DNA of 64,000 nt from Singulisphaera sp. GP187 (lineage in GTDB: Bacteria > Planctomycetota > Phycisphaerae > Phycisphaerales > SM1A02). Made by a program: the position numbers and the translations under genes. Shown in pieces: positions 8,952 to 17,394 of the stretch (within the stretch, counting starts at the first letter, position 1; the number at the start of each line of letters is the position of its first letter). The notes below the pieces were generated by a model that saw only the letters and a list, made by a program, of their open reading frames with translations, was not told where the DNA came from and did not search any database. The stretch spans positions 1-64,000 of the forward strand of contig CAMAXY010000005.1 of the NCBI GenBank assembly GCA_945862215.1. Reading direction: 5' to 3'.

Positions 8952-9131
8952 ATGAAGGTCGAACCAATCCTCGCCGAACTCAATCGTCAACGCAATGATC
9001 TTTCCAAGGATCCCACCGATATCGAATGGTTTGCATTGCATCACGCATTCTGTTTCATCTCCTATCACATGGCTGACTTTCAGAAATATCTCGATGAAGT
9101 CGTGAAGCCTGGCGATCCGAAGCCGGAGTAG
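8952..9131 (+). CDS. small hypothetical protein (59 aa)
   Basis: This is one residue too short for the ORF track. The frame reads MKVEPILAELNRQRNDLSKD and ends with DFQKYLDEVVKPGDPKPE. It starts 14 nt after the YtpQ-like gene, has an acidic and aromatic composition (IEWFALHHAFCFISYHM), and shows no membrane segment. The ordinary protein-like composition and tight spacing after the upstream gene suggest it is real. I do not recognise a family. Confidence 0.55.
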   Translation: MKVEPILAELNRQRNDLSKDPTDIEWFALHHAFCFISYHMADFQKYLDEVVKPGDPKPE

Positions 9132-9201
9132 GCGTCGCAATCAAACACATCGGCAAATGTCTCCCGCTGTTCATGCAGCCGACTTTTCGTACGATGAGTT
9201 G

Positions 9202-10350
9202 ATGCGAACAACTTTTCTTGCAGGCATCATCATTCCAGCACTTGGATTTTTCGGATGCGTGCCGCACAGAATGGGGCAAAGCGATGCGTCGTCAAGTACT
9301 GAGCAGCGCACGTACATGGAGCAACAGGTCAAGTTCGATCAACTGCGGGCCGAATTGGCACCGCTCGTTCGGCAGATTTCCGTGGTCTTGCCGTTGGATT
9401 GCAATACTGCGCTCGGGCAGATTTCCGATGTGCAGACACGTGAAACATTGCTTGACATCGCGGCGGGCGCAGGAATTTTTGCCGCAATGCAAATGTCAGC
9501 TCCAGATCCGCGGGTTGGATTGACTAACCTGTTGATTACTGGCGAGTCGATTCGAAATGCACTTGCAAGTGCTGCCGATTCTGGACCCTATCCCTCGCTT
9601 CGGCCGATGATCGCAACACTCGATGTAATCGAAGCAGACTTGTTCATCCTTGGAGATAAGTGGCTGACGCCCGAGGTGATCTCAGAGGTCCGTTCGGTTA
9701 CCACCCGATCGGAGTCAATTGACAAGACGCCATTGGCAGCATTGCTGACAGTGAATGAAATGCTTGCGACACGATTCAAAATGCCAAAGAGCATTCAGAT
9801 CGATTCTTCATTTGTTCAGTTTGACGACAACGGTGTGCTGGAGCGCGGCCTGGGCGAAATCCATGCGGTGCGACTTGCCGCGCAAGAAGGTGGAGCTGTT
9901 TTCGCGCAGTTGCCTCTGGCGATGGAGTTTCGTTTGCGGCGCGCGCTCGTCGCGACGCTGAATGATCCTTCCTTTCAGAAAATCCAAGCGGAATTCTCCT
10001 CCATGTCTGTGCAGATGAATGATTTGAAAGAACTTCAAGCACTGCAAGGTTTGCAGCACCTCAAGTCACTGGAAGAGTTGAAAATGCTTGATTCAATGAA
10101 GAATCTCGAAGACTTGAAGAATCTCGACGCTTTGAAGAATCTCGAATCGCTGAAGGGTCTCGATGCGCTCAAGAACTTGGAAGCACTGAAGAATCTTGAA
10201 ATGGTGAAGGAACTTCAGAATCTTCGTTCGCTGAAAGGACTCGAGAGTCTTGCGGAATTCAGATGGATTGCGTCAGTGGCAGTTCTATTAGGTCTCATCG
10301 CTCAAGCATTGATCTTGGCCTGGGCTGCCCGCCGATTTGCGGCGAAGTGA
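9202..10350 (+). CDS. predicted lipoprotein with Leu-Lys hexapeptide repeats and C-terminal membrane segment
   Basis: I chose the ATG at 9202 over the upstream 9157 because it gives a lipoprotein-like signal (MRTTFLAGIIIPALGFFGC). The 382-residue product has a mainly helical body. About residues 270-350 form a run of degenerate 6-residue repeats of the form x-L-K-x-L-x (LEDLKNLDALKNLESLKGLD and similar), then one hydrophobic helix (WIASVAVLLGLIAQALILAWAA) and a basic end. A predicted lipid anchor at one end and a membrane helix at the other is unusual. The repeat could form a long amphipathic helix or coiled coil, or a short leucine-rich array. No family recognised. Confidence 0.65.
   Translation: MRTTFLAGIIIPALGFFGCVPHRMGQSDASSSTEQRTYMEQQVKFDQLRAELAPLVRQISVVLPLDCNTALGQISDVQTRETLLDIAAGAGIFAAMQMSAPDPRVGLTNLLITGESIRNALASAADSGPYPSLRPMIATLDVIEADLFILGDKWLTPEVISEVRSVTTRSESIDKTPLAALLTVNEMLATRFKMPKSIQIDSSFVQFDDNGVLERGLGEIHAVRLAAQEGGAVFAQLPLAMEFRLRRALVATLNDPSFQKIQAEFSSMSVQMNDLKELQALQGLQHLKSLEELKMLDSMKNLEDLKNLDALKNLESLKGLDALKNLEALKNLEMVKELQNLRSLKGLESLAEFRWIASVAVLLGLIAQALILAWAARRFAAK
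10021..10254 (+). repeat. 18-bp period coding repeat
   Basis: Within the preceding gene, units resembling TTGAAGAATCTCGAAGAC recur about every 18 bp, encoding the L-K-N-L-x-x hexapeptide series. Copies differ at several positions but keep Leu and Lys codons, which suggests expansion followed by drift under protein-level constraint. Confidence 0.7.
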
Positions 10351-10431
10351 CTCCTAGCGTTTGCTCAACGGCGTTGGCTTGACCGCCACACCGACCTCTC
10401 CACCCACTCCATTACACTCCCAAACATAACA

Positions 10432-13320
10432 ATGAGCGACACACGCGATTACAAGACCACTCTGAATCTTCCTAAGACTGCATTTCCGATGAAGGCGAAT
10501 CTCGCCCAAGCGGAGCCTGCGACACTTGCCCGTTGGCAGAAGCAGGGTGTCGCTGCTGCGATTACTGCATCACGCGTGAACGCGCCGAAGTTTGTTTTTC
10601 ACGATGGCCCGCCGTATGCAAATGGTTCGATCCATGTTGGCCATCTCTTGAACAAAGTCTTGAAAGACCTTGTTGTGCGCAGCGCAATCATGGAAGGTCG
10701 CGGATGTCATTATGTTCCTGGATGGGATTGTCACGGACTTCCGATCGAACATCGCGTGATGACTGGCTTGGTTGAAAGTGGCAAGGCTGCGAAACTCGAA
10801 ACGCTTTCCGACGAACATCGGCGCATGGCGATTCGCCGCGAGTGTGCGACATACGCAGCGAAGTTCATCAAGACGCAAGCCGCACAAATGCAGCGACTCT
10901 TGACGCTGGCGGATTATGAGAATCCATATTTCACGATGCAGCCTGAATATGAAGCTGGCACGCTGGAAGTTTTCGCAGGGCTATTGGAAAAGGGATATGT
11001 CTTTCGCCAATTGAAACCTGTGCACTGGTCGATTGCAAATCGGACCGCGCTTGCAGAGGCGGAGTTGGAATATGAAGATCGCGTCGATCCTTCGATCTAT
11101 GTTGACTTCGAAGCCGCGGACACATCGAAAGTGGACGCAGCCTTCGGCATCGAGTGCGAATGCAAACCATCGTTCATGATTTGGACGACGACTCCATGGA
11201 CTTTGCCTGCAAATCTCGCAATTGCCGTGCATCCAAGACATAAATACGCGCTCGTCGAAATGGATGGCGCACTGACGATCGTCGCAGCAGAAATGCTCGA
11301 CAAAGTGGTCGCTGTTGTTGGCGCGACTGCGGTCAGCAAGAAAGCAGAAGCCCTCGGATCTGCGCTTGTGGGTCTTGAATATCGCCATCCATTCTGCGAC
11401 CGAACCAGTCGCATCGTCGCTGCGGAATATGTCACGATGGAAGATGGAACTGGATTGGTGCACACTGCTCCAGGTCATGGCGATGATGATTACCGCACGG
11501 GTCTGCGAGAAGGCCTAGAAATTTATTGCCCCGTTCGTGATGATGGAACATTCGACGAGACTGCTCCACAGTGGCTGCAAGGCAAAGTCGTTTGGGATGG
11601 CAATGCATTGGTCATCGAGCATTTGCGCACGAGTGGTCACTTGGTGCACGCGCTGCAATTCACTCATTCGTATCCACACGATTGGCGCAGTCGCACGCCA
11701 GTGATTTTCCGCGCAACCGAACAGTGGTTCATCGGAGTCGATCGAGCTGCAGGAACTCCTGCTGGCGCGAGCGCAACCGCAGGTTCAGGCGCAGCCGCTG
11801 GTTCAGCCGAACCCACATCGCTTCGAGCGATGGCGCTTGAAGCCGTCAACAAAACAGTCAAGTTTTTCCCAGAGTGGGGGCGCAATCGACTTCGGGGAAT
11901 GCTTGAAAGCAGGCCTGATTGGTGCATCAGTCGTCAGCGTTCGTGGGGACTTCCAATTCCCGCATTCCGTCAAGCAGATGGAAGCGTCTTCATGACAGCC
12001 GCCAGCGTGCGCGCGATCGCGCACTGCGTCAAGACCAAAGGCAGCGATGCGTGGTTCACGCTGCCGCCAGCAGAATTGCTTGCCGCATATGACGCATCGA
12101 AAGATTCTGATGCGCCCAAGGGTTTGGACATCGCTTCGCTGACAAAGATGCAAGACATATTCGACGTTTGGTTTGAAGCAGGATCGTCGTGGCATTCGGT
12201 CATGCAACAGCGCGGCGTTGGATTTCCAAGCTCGCTCTATTTGGAAGGATCCGATCAACACCGAGGATGGTTTCAGTTATCTCTGTTGCCTGCGCTTGGC
12301 GTGACCGGCAAGCCGCCATTTGATGCGCTCGTCACTCACGGATTCTTAGTCGACAAAGATGGTCGCAAGATGAGCAAGAGTTTGGGCAACGCATTAGAAG
12401 TCGACACGCTGCTGAAGGATTATGGCGCCGAGGTCGCGCGCTGGTGGGTCTCTGGCGTGGCATACGACGGCGACATTCGAATCGACTTGGATTACTTCAA
12501 GGTGGCAGGTGATTCGTACCGAAAAGTGCGAAATACACTACGTTTTCTGCTGTCAAATCTCTTTGATGCACCGGCGTGGAGCGATGAAGAAGTTCGCGCA
12601 CTTGCGCTTGGCGCACCGCCAGAATCTCTCTGCGGATGGCTGATGGGCGAACTCGCACATCTCGAAGCCGAAGCTCGAGCGGGATATGCCGCATATGACT
12701 TCCGTAAAGTCCATCTTGCGATTTTTAATTTCTGCAACGAGACGCTCTCTGCGATTTTCTGTGCCGCCGCGAAAGACCGTTTGTACTGCGACGCTGCCAA
12801 CAGTCCTCGTCGTCGCACCACGCAAGCAGCAGCGCGCGTGACGATGGAAGTGCTCTGCAGATTGCTTGCGCCGATCCTTCCCCATACCGCAGAAGAAGCA
12901 TGGACATCACTGCGCGGTGATCAAGCTGGCGAAAATGCGCCAGTGCTTTTTACGCAGACTCATTATGGTTTGAAGGCAACACGCGATGCACGCTGGGTCG
13001 ATGTGATGATCGCGTGCGCTGCTGTCTCCAAGGCACTCGAAGTCGCCAAGGCAACTGGCATCGACAATCCACTCGATGCTGCGGTGATCATTCCAGATCA
13101 ACATGGGACGCTCGCGCCATTCTTGCCAGAGCTTGCCGACTTGTGCGGCGTCTCGCAAGTAACGCTCGATCGATCTGCAACAAGCGTTGTTGTTCGCGAT
13201 CTTCGCCAAGATGGCGGCGCAGGTCGTTGTGACCGTTCATGGCGCCGCGATGGCACGGTGCGGGTTCGATCCGACGGCGGGGCGCTGAGCGACCGCGACG
13301 CGCTTGCGGTCGGGGTATAA
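10432..13320 (+). CDS. ileS: isoleucine--tRNA ligase
   Basis: The 962-residue class I synthetase has the HIGH-type motif GSIHVGHLLNK, the editing-domain region (TTPWTLPANLAIAVH and GTGLVHTAPGHGDDDY) and DGRKMSKSLGN. A Gly-Ala-rich linker (about residues 442-460, AGASATAGSGAAAGSAEPT) is inserted before the second half of the catalytic core. The C-terminal zinc-binding knuckle is degenerate: where E. coli-type enzymes have two CxxC pairs, this one reads RCDRSW and ALSDRD. The frame is intact throughout, so this looks like a natural loss of ligands rather than a frameshift. No T-box or other leader is evident upstream. Confidence 0.96.
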   Translation: MSDTRDYKTTLNLPKTAFPMKANLAQAEPATLARWQKQGVAAAITASRVNAPKFVFHDGPPYANGSIHVGHLLNKVLKDLVVRSAIMEGRGCHYVPGWDCHGLPIEHRVMTGLVESGKAAKLETLSDEHRRMAIRRECATYAAKFIKTQAAQMQRLLTLADYENPYFTMQPEYEAGTLEVFAGLLEKGYVFRQLKPVHWSIANRTALAEAELEYEDRVDPSIYVDFEAADTSKVDAAFGIECECKPSFMIWTTTPWTLPANLAIAVHPRHKYALVEMDGALTIVAAEMLDKVVAVVGATAVSKKAEALGSALVGLEYRHPFCDRTSRIVAAEYVTMEDGTGLVHTAPGHGDDDYRTGLREGLEIYCPVRDDGTFDETAPQWLQGKVVWDGNALVIEHLRTSGHLVHALQFTHSYPHDWRSRTPVIFRATEQWFIGVDRAAGTPAGASATAGSGAAAGSAEPTSLRAMALEAVNKTVKFFPEWGRNRLRGMLESRPDWCISRQRSWGLPIPAFRQADGSVFMTAASVRAIAHCVKTKGSDAWFTLPPAELLAAYDASKDSDAPKGLDIASLTKMQDIFDVWFEAGSSWHSVMQQRGVGFPSSLYLEGSDQHRGWFQLSLLPALGVTGKPPFDALVTHGFLVDKDGRKMSKSLGNALEVDTLLKDYGAEVARWWVSGVAYDGDIRIDLDYFKVAGDSYRKVRNTLRFLLSNLFDAPAWSDEEVRALALGAPPESLCGWLMGELAHLEAEARAGYAAYDFRKVHLAIFNFCNETLSAIFCAAAKDRLYCDAANSPRRRTTQAAARVTMEVLCRLLAPILPHTAEEAWTSLRGDQAGENAPVLFTQTHYGLKATRDARWVDVMIACAAVSKALEVAKATGIDNPLDAAVIIPDQHGTLAPFLPELADLCGVSQVTLDRSATSVVVRDLRQDGGAGRCDRSWRRDGTVRVRSDGGALSDRDALAVGV

Positions 13321-13363
13321 GCCGCTGTTCTGAAAAGAGATACGCAAAAATGGCCGCGATTTT

Positions 13364-13395
13364 TTGACTTTGTCAACTGGTTGATTAAACTAGTT
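13364..13395 (+). promoter_or_regulatory. candidate promoter and operator of the toxin-antitoxin operon
   Basis: TTGACT (13364-13369) and TAAACT (13386-13391) are 16 nt apart. The second hexamer lies inside an inverted repeat AACTGGTT-N5-AACTAGTT (13375-13395, one mismatch) that ends 2 nt before the antitoxin ATG. Transcription would start at or near the start codon, giving a nearly leaderless mRNA. The antitoxin could repress by binding the palindrome, as Phd/YefM proteins do. Confidence 0.5.
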
Positions 13396-13397
13396 GT

Positions 13398-13673
13398 ATG
13401 AAGCATGAAGTCGGATCATTCGAGGCAAAGACGCGTCTTTCTGAACTCTTGCGATTGGCCGCAAGCGGTGATGAAATCGTCGTGATGCGCCGAGGCGAAC
13501 GGATCGCAGTCATCGTGGGCAAAGATCGTTACGACCAACTCGTGCAACCAATCAAGAAAGATTGGCGAGAGTCATTGATGGAACATCGCAAATCGCTTCG
13601 CAGTTCGGGACAAGCGATTTCAACGCAGCAGTTCGAAGCAACCATGCGCGAGTCAAAGGCGCAGCGCCGATGA
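13398..13673 (+). CDS. Phd/YefM-family antitoxin
   Basis: The 91-residue product has the N-terminal DNA-binding half of Phd/YefM proteins: MKHEVGSFEAKTRLSELLR, then GDEIVVMRRGERIAVIVGKDRY. The C-terminal half is charged and probably disordered; it would wrap the toxin. Its stop overlaps the start of the PIN-domain gene by 4 nt. It should neutralise the VapC toxin and repress the operon through the palindrome just upstream. Confidence 0.88.
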   Translation: MKHEVGSFEAKTRLSELLRLAASGDEIVVMRRGERIAVIVGKDRYDQLVQPIKKDWRESLMEHRKSLRSSGQAISTQQFEATMRESKAQRR

Positions 13674-14092
13674 TTATTGTTGATACGTCTGCGGCAGTCG
13701 CAATCATTCTTGCTGAGCCGCGCTCGCAAGCCGCATGCGATGCAATGACGAACGAGGATCTCTTGCATGCGCCGAGTCTCTTGATTTATGAAGTCGCCAA
13801 TGCGCTTGCGACATCTGTTCGCAATGATCGAATTGGAGAATCGCAGAGTCGTCTTGCAGCGGCGCAGTTCGCTGCACTCCCGTGGTCATTTGAAACTCAT
13901 TCGGGCGCACTGAGGATTGAAGCGATTTTGGATATCGTGCACCGACATAGTTTGACAGCTTATGACGCGAGTTATCTCGAACTCGCCGTTCGCTGCAGTT
14001 GTCCACTGTTGTCGCTTGATGTCGAACTTCGCAGTGCTGCGAAAAAAGAAGGAGTATCTGTTTTGCCGATTCGTCTTGCAGTTCAGGCTTAA
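13670..14092 (+). CDS. VapC-type PIN-domain toxin
   Basis: The product has 140 residues. PIN-domain acidic residues are visible: IIVDTSAAVAIILAE at the N-terminus, a central YEVANAL glutamate, and LTAYDASYLELAVR with the C-terminal LLSLDVEL. VapC toxins are Mg-dependent ribonucleases that cleave tRNA or rRNA. The ORF track begins upstream at 13562, inside the antitoxin; the ATG at 13670 overlaps the antitoxin stop by 4 nt and gives the family length. All active-site acids seem intact, so the toxin is probably active. Confidence 0.9.
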   Translation: MIIVDTSAAVAIILAEPRSQAACDAMTNEDLLHAPSLLIYEVANALATSVRNDRIGESQSRLAAAQFAALPWSFETHSGALRIEAILDIVHRHSLTAYDASYLELAVRCSCPLLSLDVELRSAAKKEGVSVLPIRLAVQA

Positions 14093-14107
14093 AGGCTCAG
14101 GCTTAAA

Positions 14108-14569
14108 TCAGCTGACTTTGGAACCAGCTTTGACTGGCTTTTCAACCGTCAGCAGAACAACATTGCGTTCATCTGGACCAGGTTTTGCTTCTGGTTTCAC
14201 TTCTGGTTTCGCCGCCGCCGCTGCGACTGGCGCTTGTCCATCAGCCGCAACTGCCGCAACGTCAGGCGTCACAACAGCAAGTTCCTTCAAGTCACTCGCA
14301 GCAAGAATCATTCCCGCGCTGATTTCTCCGCGCAATTGGCGTGGTTCCAAGTTGGCCACGATGATCACTTGCTTGCCGATGAGAGTCGTTGGGTCATACC
14401 ACGCTTTGATTCCAGCGCAGACTTGACGACCTTCTGGAGTTCCATCATCAAGGCGAATCTTTAGCAATTTGTCTGCATTCGGATGCGCCTCCGCACTCAA
14501 TACAGTTGCAACGCGAAAATCAATTTTCGCAAAGAGGTCGTATGCAATCGTTGGAAGCGGTTCGCTCAT
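14108..14569 (-). CDS. tRNA-binding (EMAP/Arc1p-like) domain protein
   Basis: Residues 1-100 match the tRNA-binding OB-fold found at the C-terminus of MetRS and in CsaA: YDLFAKIDFRVATVLSAEAHPNADKLLKIRLDDG, then KQVIIVANLEPRQLRGEISAGMILAA. The C-terminal third is an Ala-Pro-Lys-rich linker and an ending (RNVVLLTVEKPVKAGSKVS) like the last strand of the MetRS domain. As a separate gene it may be a detached MetRS C-terminal domain or a CsaA-like chaperone. Its start overlaps the end of the chaperone gene by 4 nt. Confidence 0.82.
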   Translation of the reverse strand: MSEPLPTIAYDLFAKIDFRVATVLSAEAHPNADKLLKIRLDDGTPEGRQVCAGIKAWYDPTTLIGKQVIIVANLEPRQLRGEISAGMILAASDLKELAVVTPDVAAVAADGQAPVAAAAAKPEVKPEAKPGPDERNVVLLTVEKPVKAGSKVS

Positions 14570-16545
14570 TGACCGGCCTTGGCAGGTGCGACAGGTGCAT
14601 CTTTTTTGCCATCCGCGCCATCCGCGCCATCCGCATCATCAGCATCATCCGCGCCTTCGCCATCCTTTGCCTTCGCAGGATTCGCAAGCGTGAAGCCATT
14701 GCGAGCGATGAGCGCTTCGAGCGTGAAAAGATCTTGCGGACTTCCCGTAGCTTGATCCGAAGCAACCACAGATCGGAATCGTTGGTTCATTACAAGCTCA
14801 GGAATCTCGCCGCGATTCATCTGTGAGATGCCGTCAATACGAACGACGACCATGGCAAGTTTCTCTGGTGCTGGAATGACAAGGGTCCGATCTGAGACGG
14901 GCATATCAGTGATTTGTGTGCCACCAGTTGGAAGGCTCATCGCTTTTTCAACAACAGCTTTCACAACCGCTGCATCCGAACCCAAAATCGGCAATTGCCC
15001 TGGGAATTTCATCCCATATTGAAGGAACTGCTTTTCGCCTTGACGAAGATCGCGATATTGCTGGACCGAAGTGCCGTATGTCGTGGCAACTGCGCCTAGA
15101 CCTTGATCGAGTGCCTCGCGTTGAATCTCGGACGTCATCCCAACCAACTTCTCATATCGATGCAAACGATTTACGTCGGCGATCAACGCATCGCGCACGA
15201 TGTCAACTGATGTTGGTGCATGTGATGCTTCAACTTCAGTCACGCGGAATACGAACAGATCGCCAGCAGCGTCTTGCAGAACTGGGCTTGTGACGCCGAT
15301 CTGTGCAATCAGAGTTGTCTTTGCACCGAATTCACGCAGCGCTTCGACGAGTTGCCCAGCATTCACCGGTTGTGCGCCGAAGCGAGTTGTGGTTGCAGTT
15401 CCCAGGCCAGATATCGCAGCGACATCTTTCGGTGAAGTCCAATTTTCGCCGCTCGTCGAGATTGTTGGAACTGGGATTGTGAATTTCTGCGCAACTTCTG
15501 CAGCAAGTTGCGTCAGTGGAAACTGTTTCGCAACCCACTCAGCCGGCAATGTGTAATAGCCGTTGACCTGCGGCATCCCGCGCATCGACAACTGCATGCG
15601 ATCTGACATGAACTTGGAGATTTCCTTGCTTTTTTCTGCGATTGTCGCGGTCAAAACCTTCGCCTTGACTGCATCGCGTGATCCGTCGAAAGATGCCGCG
15701 TCGGCAGTGCTAGAGAGCGCAGTCACTGGAAACTCGAGCTGATGTTCCATCCAATACTTTCGCAGTTCGATGTTGGAAAGAGCAGGGCTTTGTTCGACAA
15801 TCGCGGTGATCGACGCGGTCGGAATCATGAGCCATTCCATCTTGACTCGGTCTGAGATGCGATAACCAAAGCCAAATTTTCCTTCGCCCGCTGCGACTGC
15901 ACCATATGCAGTGAGTTGCTCTTGAAGGACAGCTTCGGTTGGAGTTTCGACTTCGACCTTTGACTTCACGCCATCGAGGACAACGAGTTCGCCAGAGACT
16001 GCGGCCAACAATGCAGCAGCAGATTGTTCGAGTCGCGGAGCGGACAAGCGAGCAGGACCACTCGTGACAAGGTTCACATATCGAAGAACGCCGTTGAGTT
16101 TCGCAATCGTCTCAAAGACTTCCGTTGGCGTTTGTCCGCCTTCGCGGCAAAGTCCCGCAATCAAGTTCATCTCCGGAACTTTGTTTGCAGCTGCCATCGC
16201 CGCCAATCGAGCTTGTCCATCTGCAGCGCCGCCGACAAGACCCGCGCGCTCTGCTTCGAGCGTCAGCAAATACCAGTGGATCGGATCTTTTTCCAGCCCA
16301 AGCGCACGAACGGTCGGATCGCCGAGCATTCCGATGACGCGTACTTCTTGCTGCAATCGTGCGCGATCACCTTCCGTAACAGTCACGCCATCGATCGTGG
16401 TCGCCCATGTTGCGCGGCCAATCAAGAGTTCCGTCAAGAATGAACTGCTCTTGTCAAAAACCAGCCAAGAGACCATCAGGAATGTCATACCGACGATCAA
16501 GATCCAACGCGATACAGTTTCGTTTTTTCGGAAAAATTTTAACAT
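14566..16545 (-). CDS. SurA/PpiD-like membrane-anchored folding factor
   Basis: The 659-residue protein begins LKFFRKNETVSRWILIVGMTFLMVSW, a signal-anchor, then a SurA_N-like region (TIDGVTVTEGDRARLQQEVR). A long periplasmic body follows, with a VFRVTEVEASHAPT segment and a final acidic-Ala low-complexity tail (ADDADDADGADGADGKKDA). This is the topology of PpiD, a single-pass inner-membrane chaperone for exported proteins. Parvulin active-site residues are not obvious to me, so isomerase activity is unproven. It is the first gene of a two-gene operon. Confidence 0.65.
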   Translation of the reverse strand: MLKFFRKNETVSRWILIVGMTFLMVSWLVFDKSSSFLTELLIGRATWATTIDGVTVTEGDRARLQQEVRVIGMLGDPTVRALGLEKDPIHWYLLTLEAERAGLVGGAADGQARLAAMAAANKVPEMNLIAGLCREGGQTPTEVFETIAKLNGVLRYVNLVTSGPARLSAPRLEQSAAALLAAVSGELVVLDGVKSKVEVETPTEAVLQEQLTAYGAVAAGEGKFGFGYRISDRVKMEWLMIPTASITAIVEQSPALSNIELRKYWMEHQLEFPVTALSSTADAASFDGSRDAVKAKVLTATIAEKSKEISKFMSDRMQLSMRGMPQVNGYYTLPAEWVAKQFPLTQLAAEVAQKFTIPVPTISTSGENWTSPKDVAAISGLGTATTTRFGAQPVNAGQLVEALREFGAKTTLIAQIGVTSPVLQDAAGDLFVFRVTEVEASHAPTSVDIVRDALIADVNRLHRYEKLVGMTSEIQREALDQGLGAVATTYGTSVQQYRDLRQGEKQFLQYGMKFPGQLPILGSDAAVVKAVVEKAMSLPTGGTQITDMPVSDRTLVIPAPEKLAMVVVRIDGISQMNRGEIPELVMNQRFRSVVASDQATGSPQDLFTLEALIARNGFTLANPAKAKDGEGADDADDADGADGADGKKDAPVAPAKAGQ

Positions 16546-16612
16546 GATGGGTGCCCTCTATATTCTTTGTATGCGTTTCAGTTTGTTCTGTCGGTCGATT
16601 CTATCTGTTGTT

Positions 16613-16649
16613 ATAAAAAAAACGCGCGGACGTTGTTCGTCCGCGCGTT
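16613..16649 (-). terminator. intrinsic terminator of rpsD
   Basis: A perfect 12-bp stem AACGCGCGGACG (16621-16632) with loop TTGTT is followed, on the minus strand, by a run of eight U (A run at 16615-16622 on +). It lies 23 nt after the rpsD stop. On the plus strand the T-run is missing. Confidence 0.9.
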
Positions 16650-16671
16650 CTATAAATCAAACTTCACACGA

Positions 16672-17271
16672 TCAGCGATAGAATTCGACGATGAGATTGG
16701 TGTTCACGTCGAATGGTATTTGTTCGGACGAGGGGGTCGCCAACACCTTGACGGCCAACTCTGCGGGATTGACTTCGATCCAACCTGGAACGACGTGTCC
16801 TGCGAGGCTTTCCATATTCTCGCGAACGAGTTTATGAAGACCATCACGCATCGTGATGACCATGCCTGGTTCGCACGCATATGACGGTCGATCAACCTTG
16901 CGGCCATTGACCAAGACATGTCCGTGAACCACGATTTGACGAGCTGCCCAAATCGTTCGGGCAAATCCAGCGCGTCGGACCAAGTTGTCCAATCGGCGCT
17001 CAAGATTCTGAAGCAACACTTCGCCAGTGTTGCCCTTGCTGCGACCTGCCTCGGCGAGGTAGCGGCGGAATTGTCGTTCGAGCACGCTGTAGTGATAACG
17101 CAGCTTCTGCTTTTCATCCTTGCGAATGCCGTATGGCTTTGCGCGCTTTCCGCGGAAGCCGTGCATGCCAGGAGGCGTCAATTGTCGCTTTGCGGTGTGC
17201 TTCGGGATGTCCGCAATCGGAACACCAACGCGACGGGAGAGTTTGACTTTAGGACCTGTATAGCGTGCCAT
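16672..17271 (-). CDS. rpsD: 30S ribosomal protein S4
   Basis: The 199-residue protein has the S4 layout: MARYTGPKVKLSRRVG, a helical region with LRYHYSVLERQFRRY, and the S4 RNA-binding domain RLDNLVRRAGFARTIWAARQIVVHGHVLVNGRKVDRPS. It is a primary 16S rRNA binder that nucleates 30S assembly. It is the zinc-free type, with no N-terminal CxxC cluster. It stands alone and not in the rpsM-rpsK-rpoA operon, with its own strong terminator downstream. Confidence 0.97.
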   Translation of the reverse strand: MARYTGPKVKLSRRVGVPIADIPKHTAKRQLTPPGMHGFRGKRAKPYGIRKDEKQKLRYHYSVLERQFRRYLAEAGRSKGNTGEVLLQNLERRLDNLVRRAGFARTIWAARQIVVHGHVLVNGRKVDRPSYACEPGMVITMRDGLHKLVRENMESLAGHVVPGWIEVNPAELAVKVLATPSSEQIPFDVNTNLIVEFYR

Positions 17272-17371
17272 GGGTAGTCACGCATTGAACACCATTCAAG
17301 CGCAAATGTCAAGACAATGGGAAGCGCGGAGTCTTGGAACGCTTCGGGGCGGTCGCCGATCCATGCAAAGA

Positions 17372-17386
17372 GGGGTTTATAGCCCC
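17372..17386 (-). terminator. weak terminator-like hairpin after purF
   Basis: GGGG (17372-17375) pairs with CCCC (17383-17386), followed on the minus strand by TCTTTG. It sits 9 nt beyond the purF stop. The stem is only 4 bp, so this is weak. Confidence 0.3.
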
Positions 17387-17394
17387 ACTTTCAG

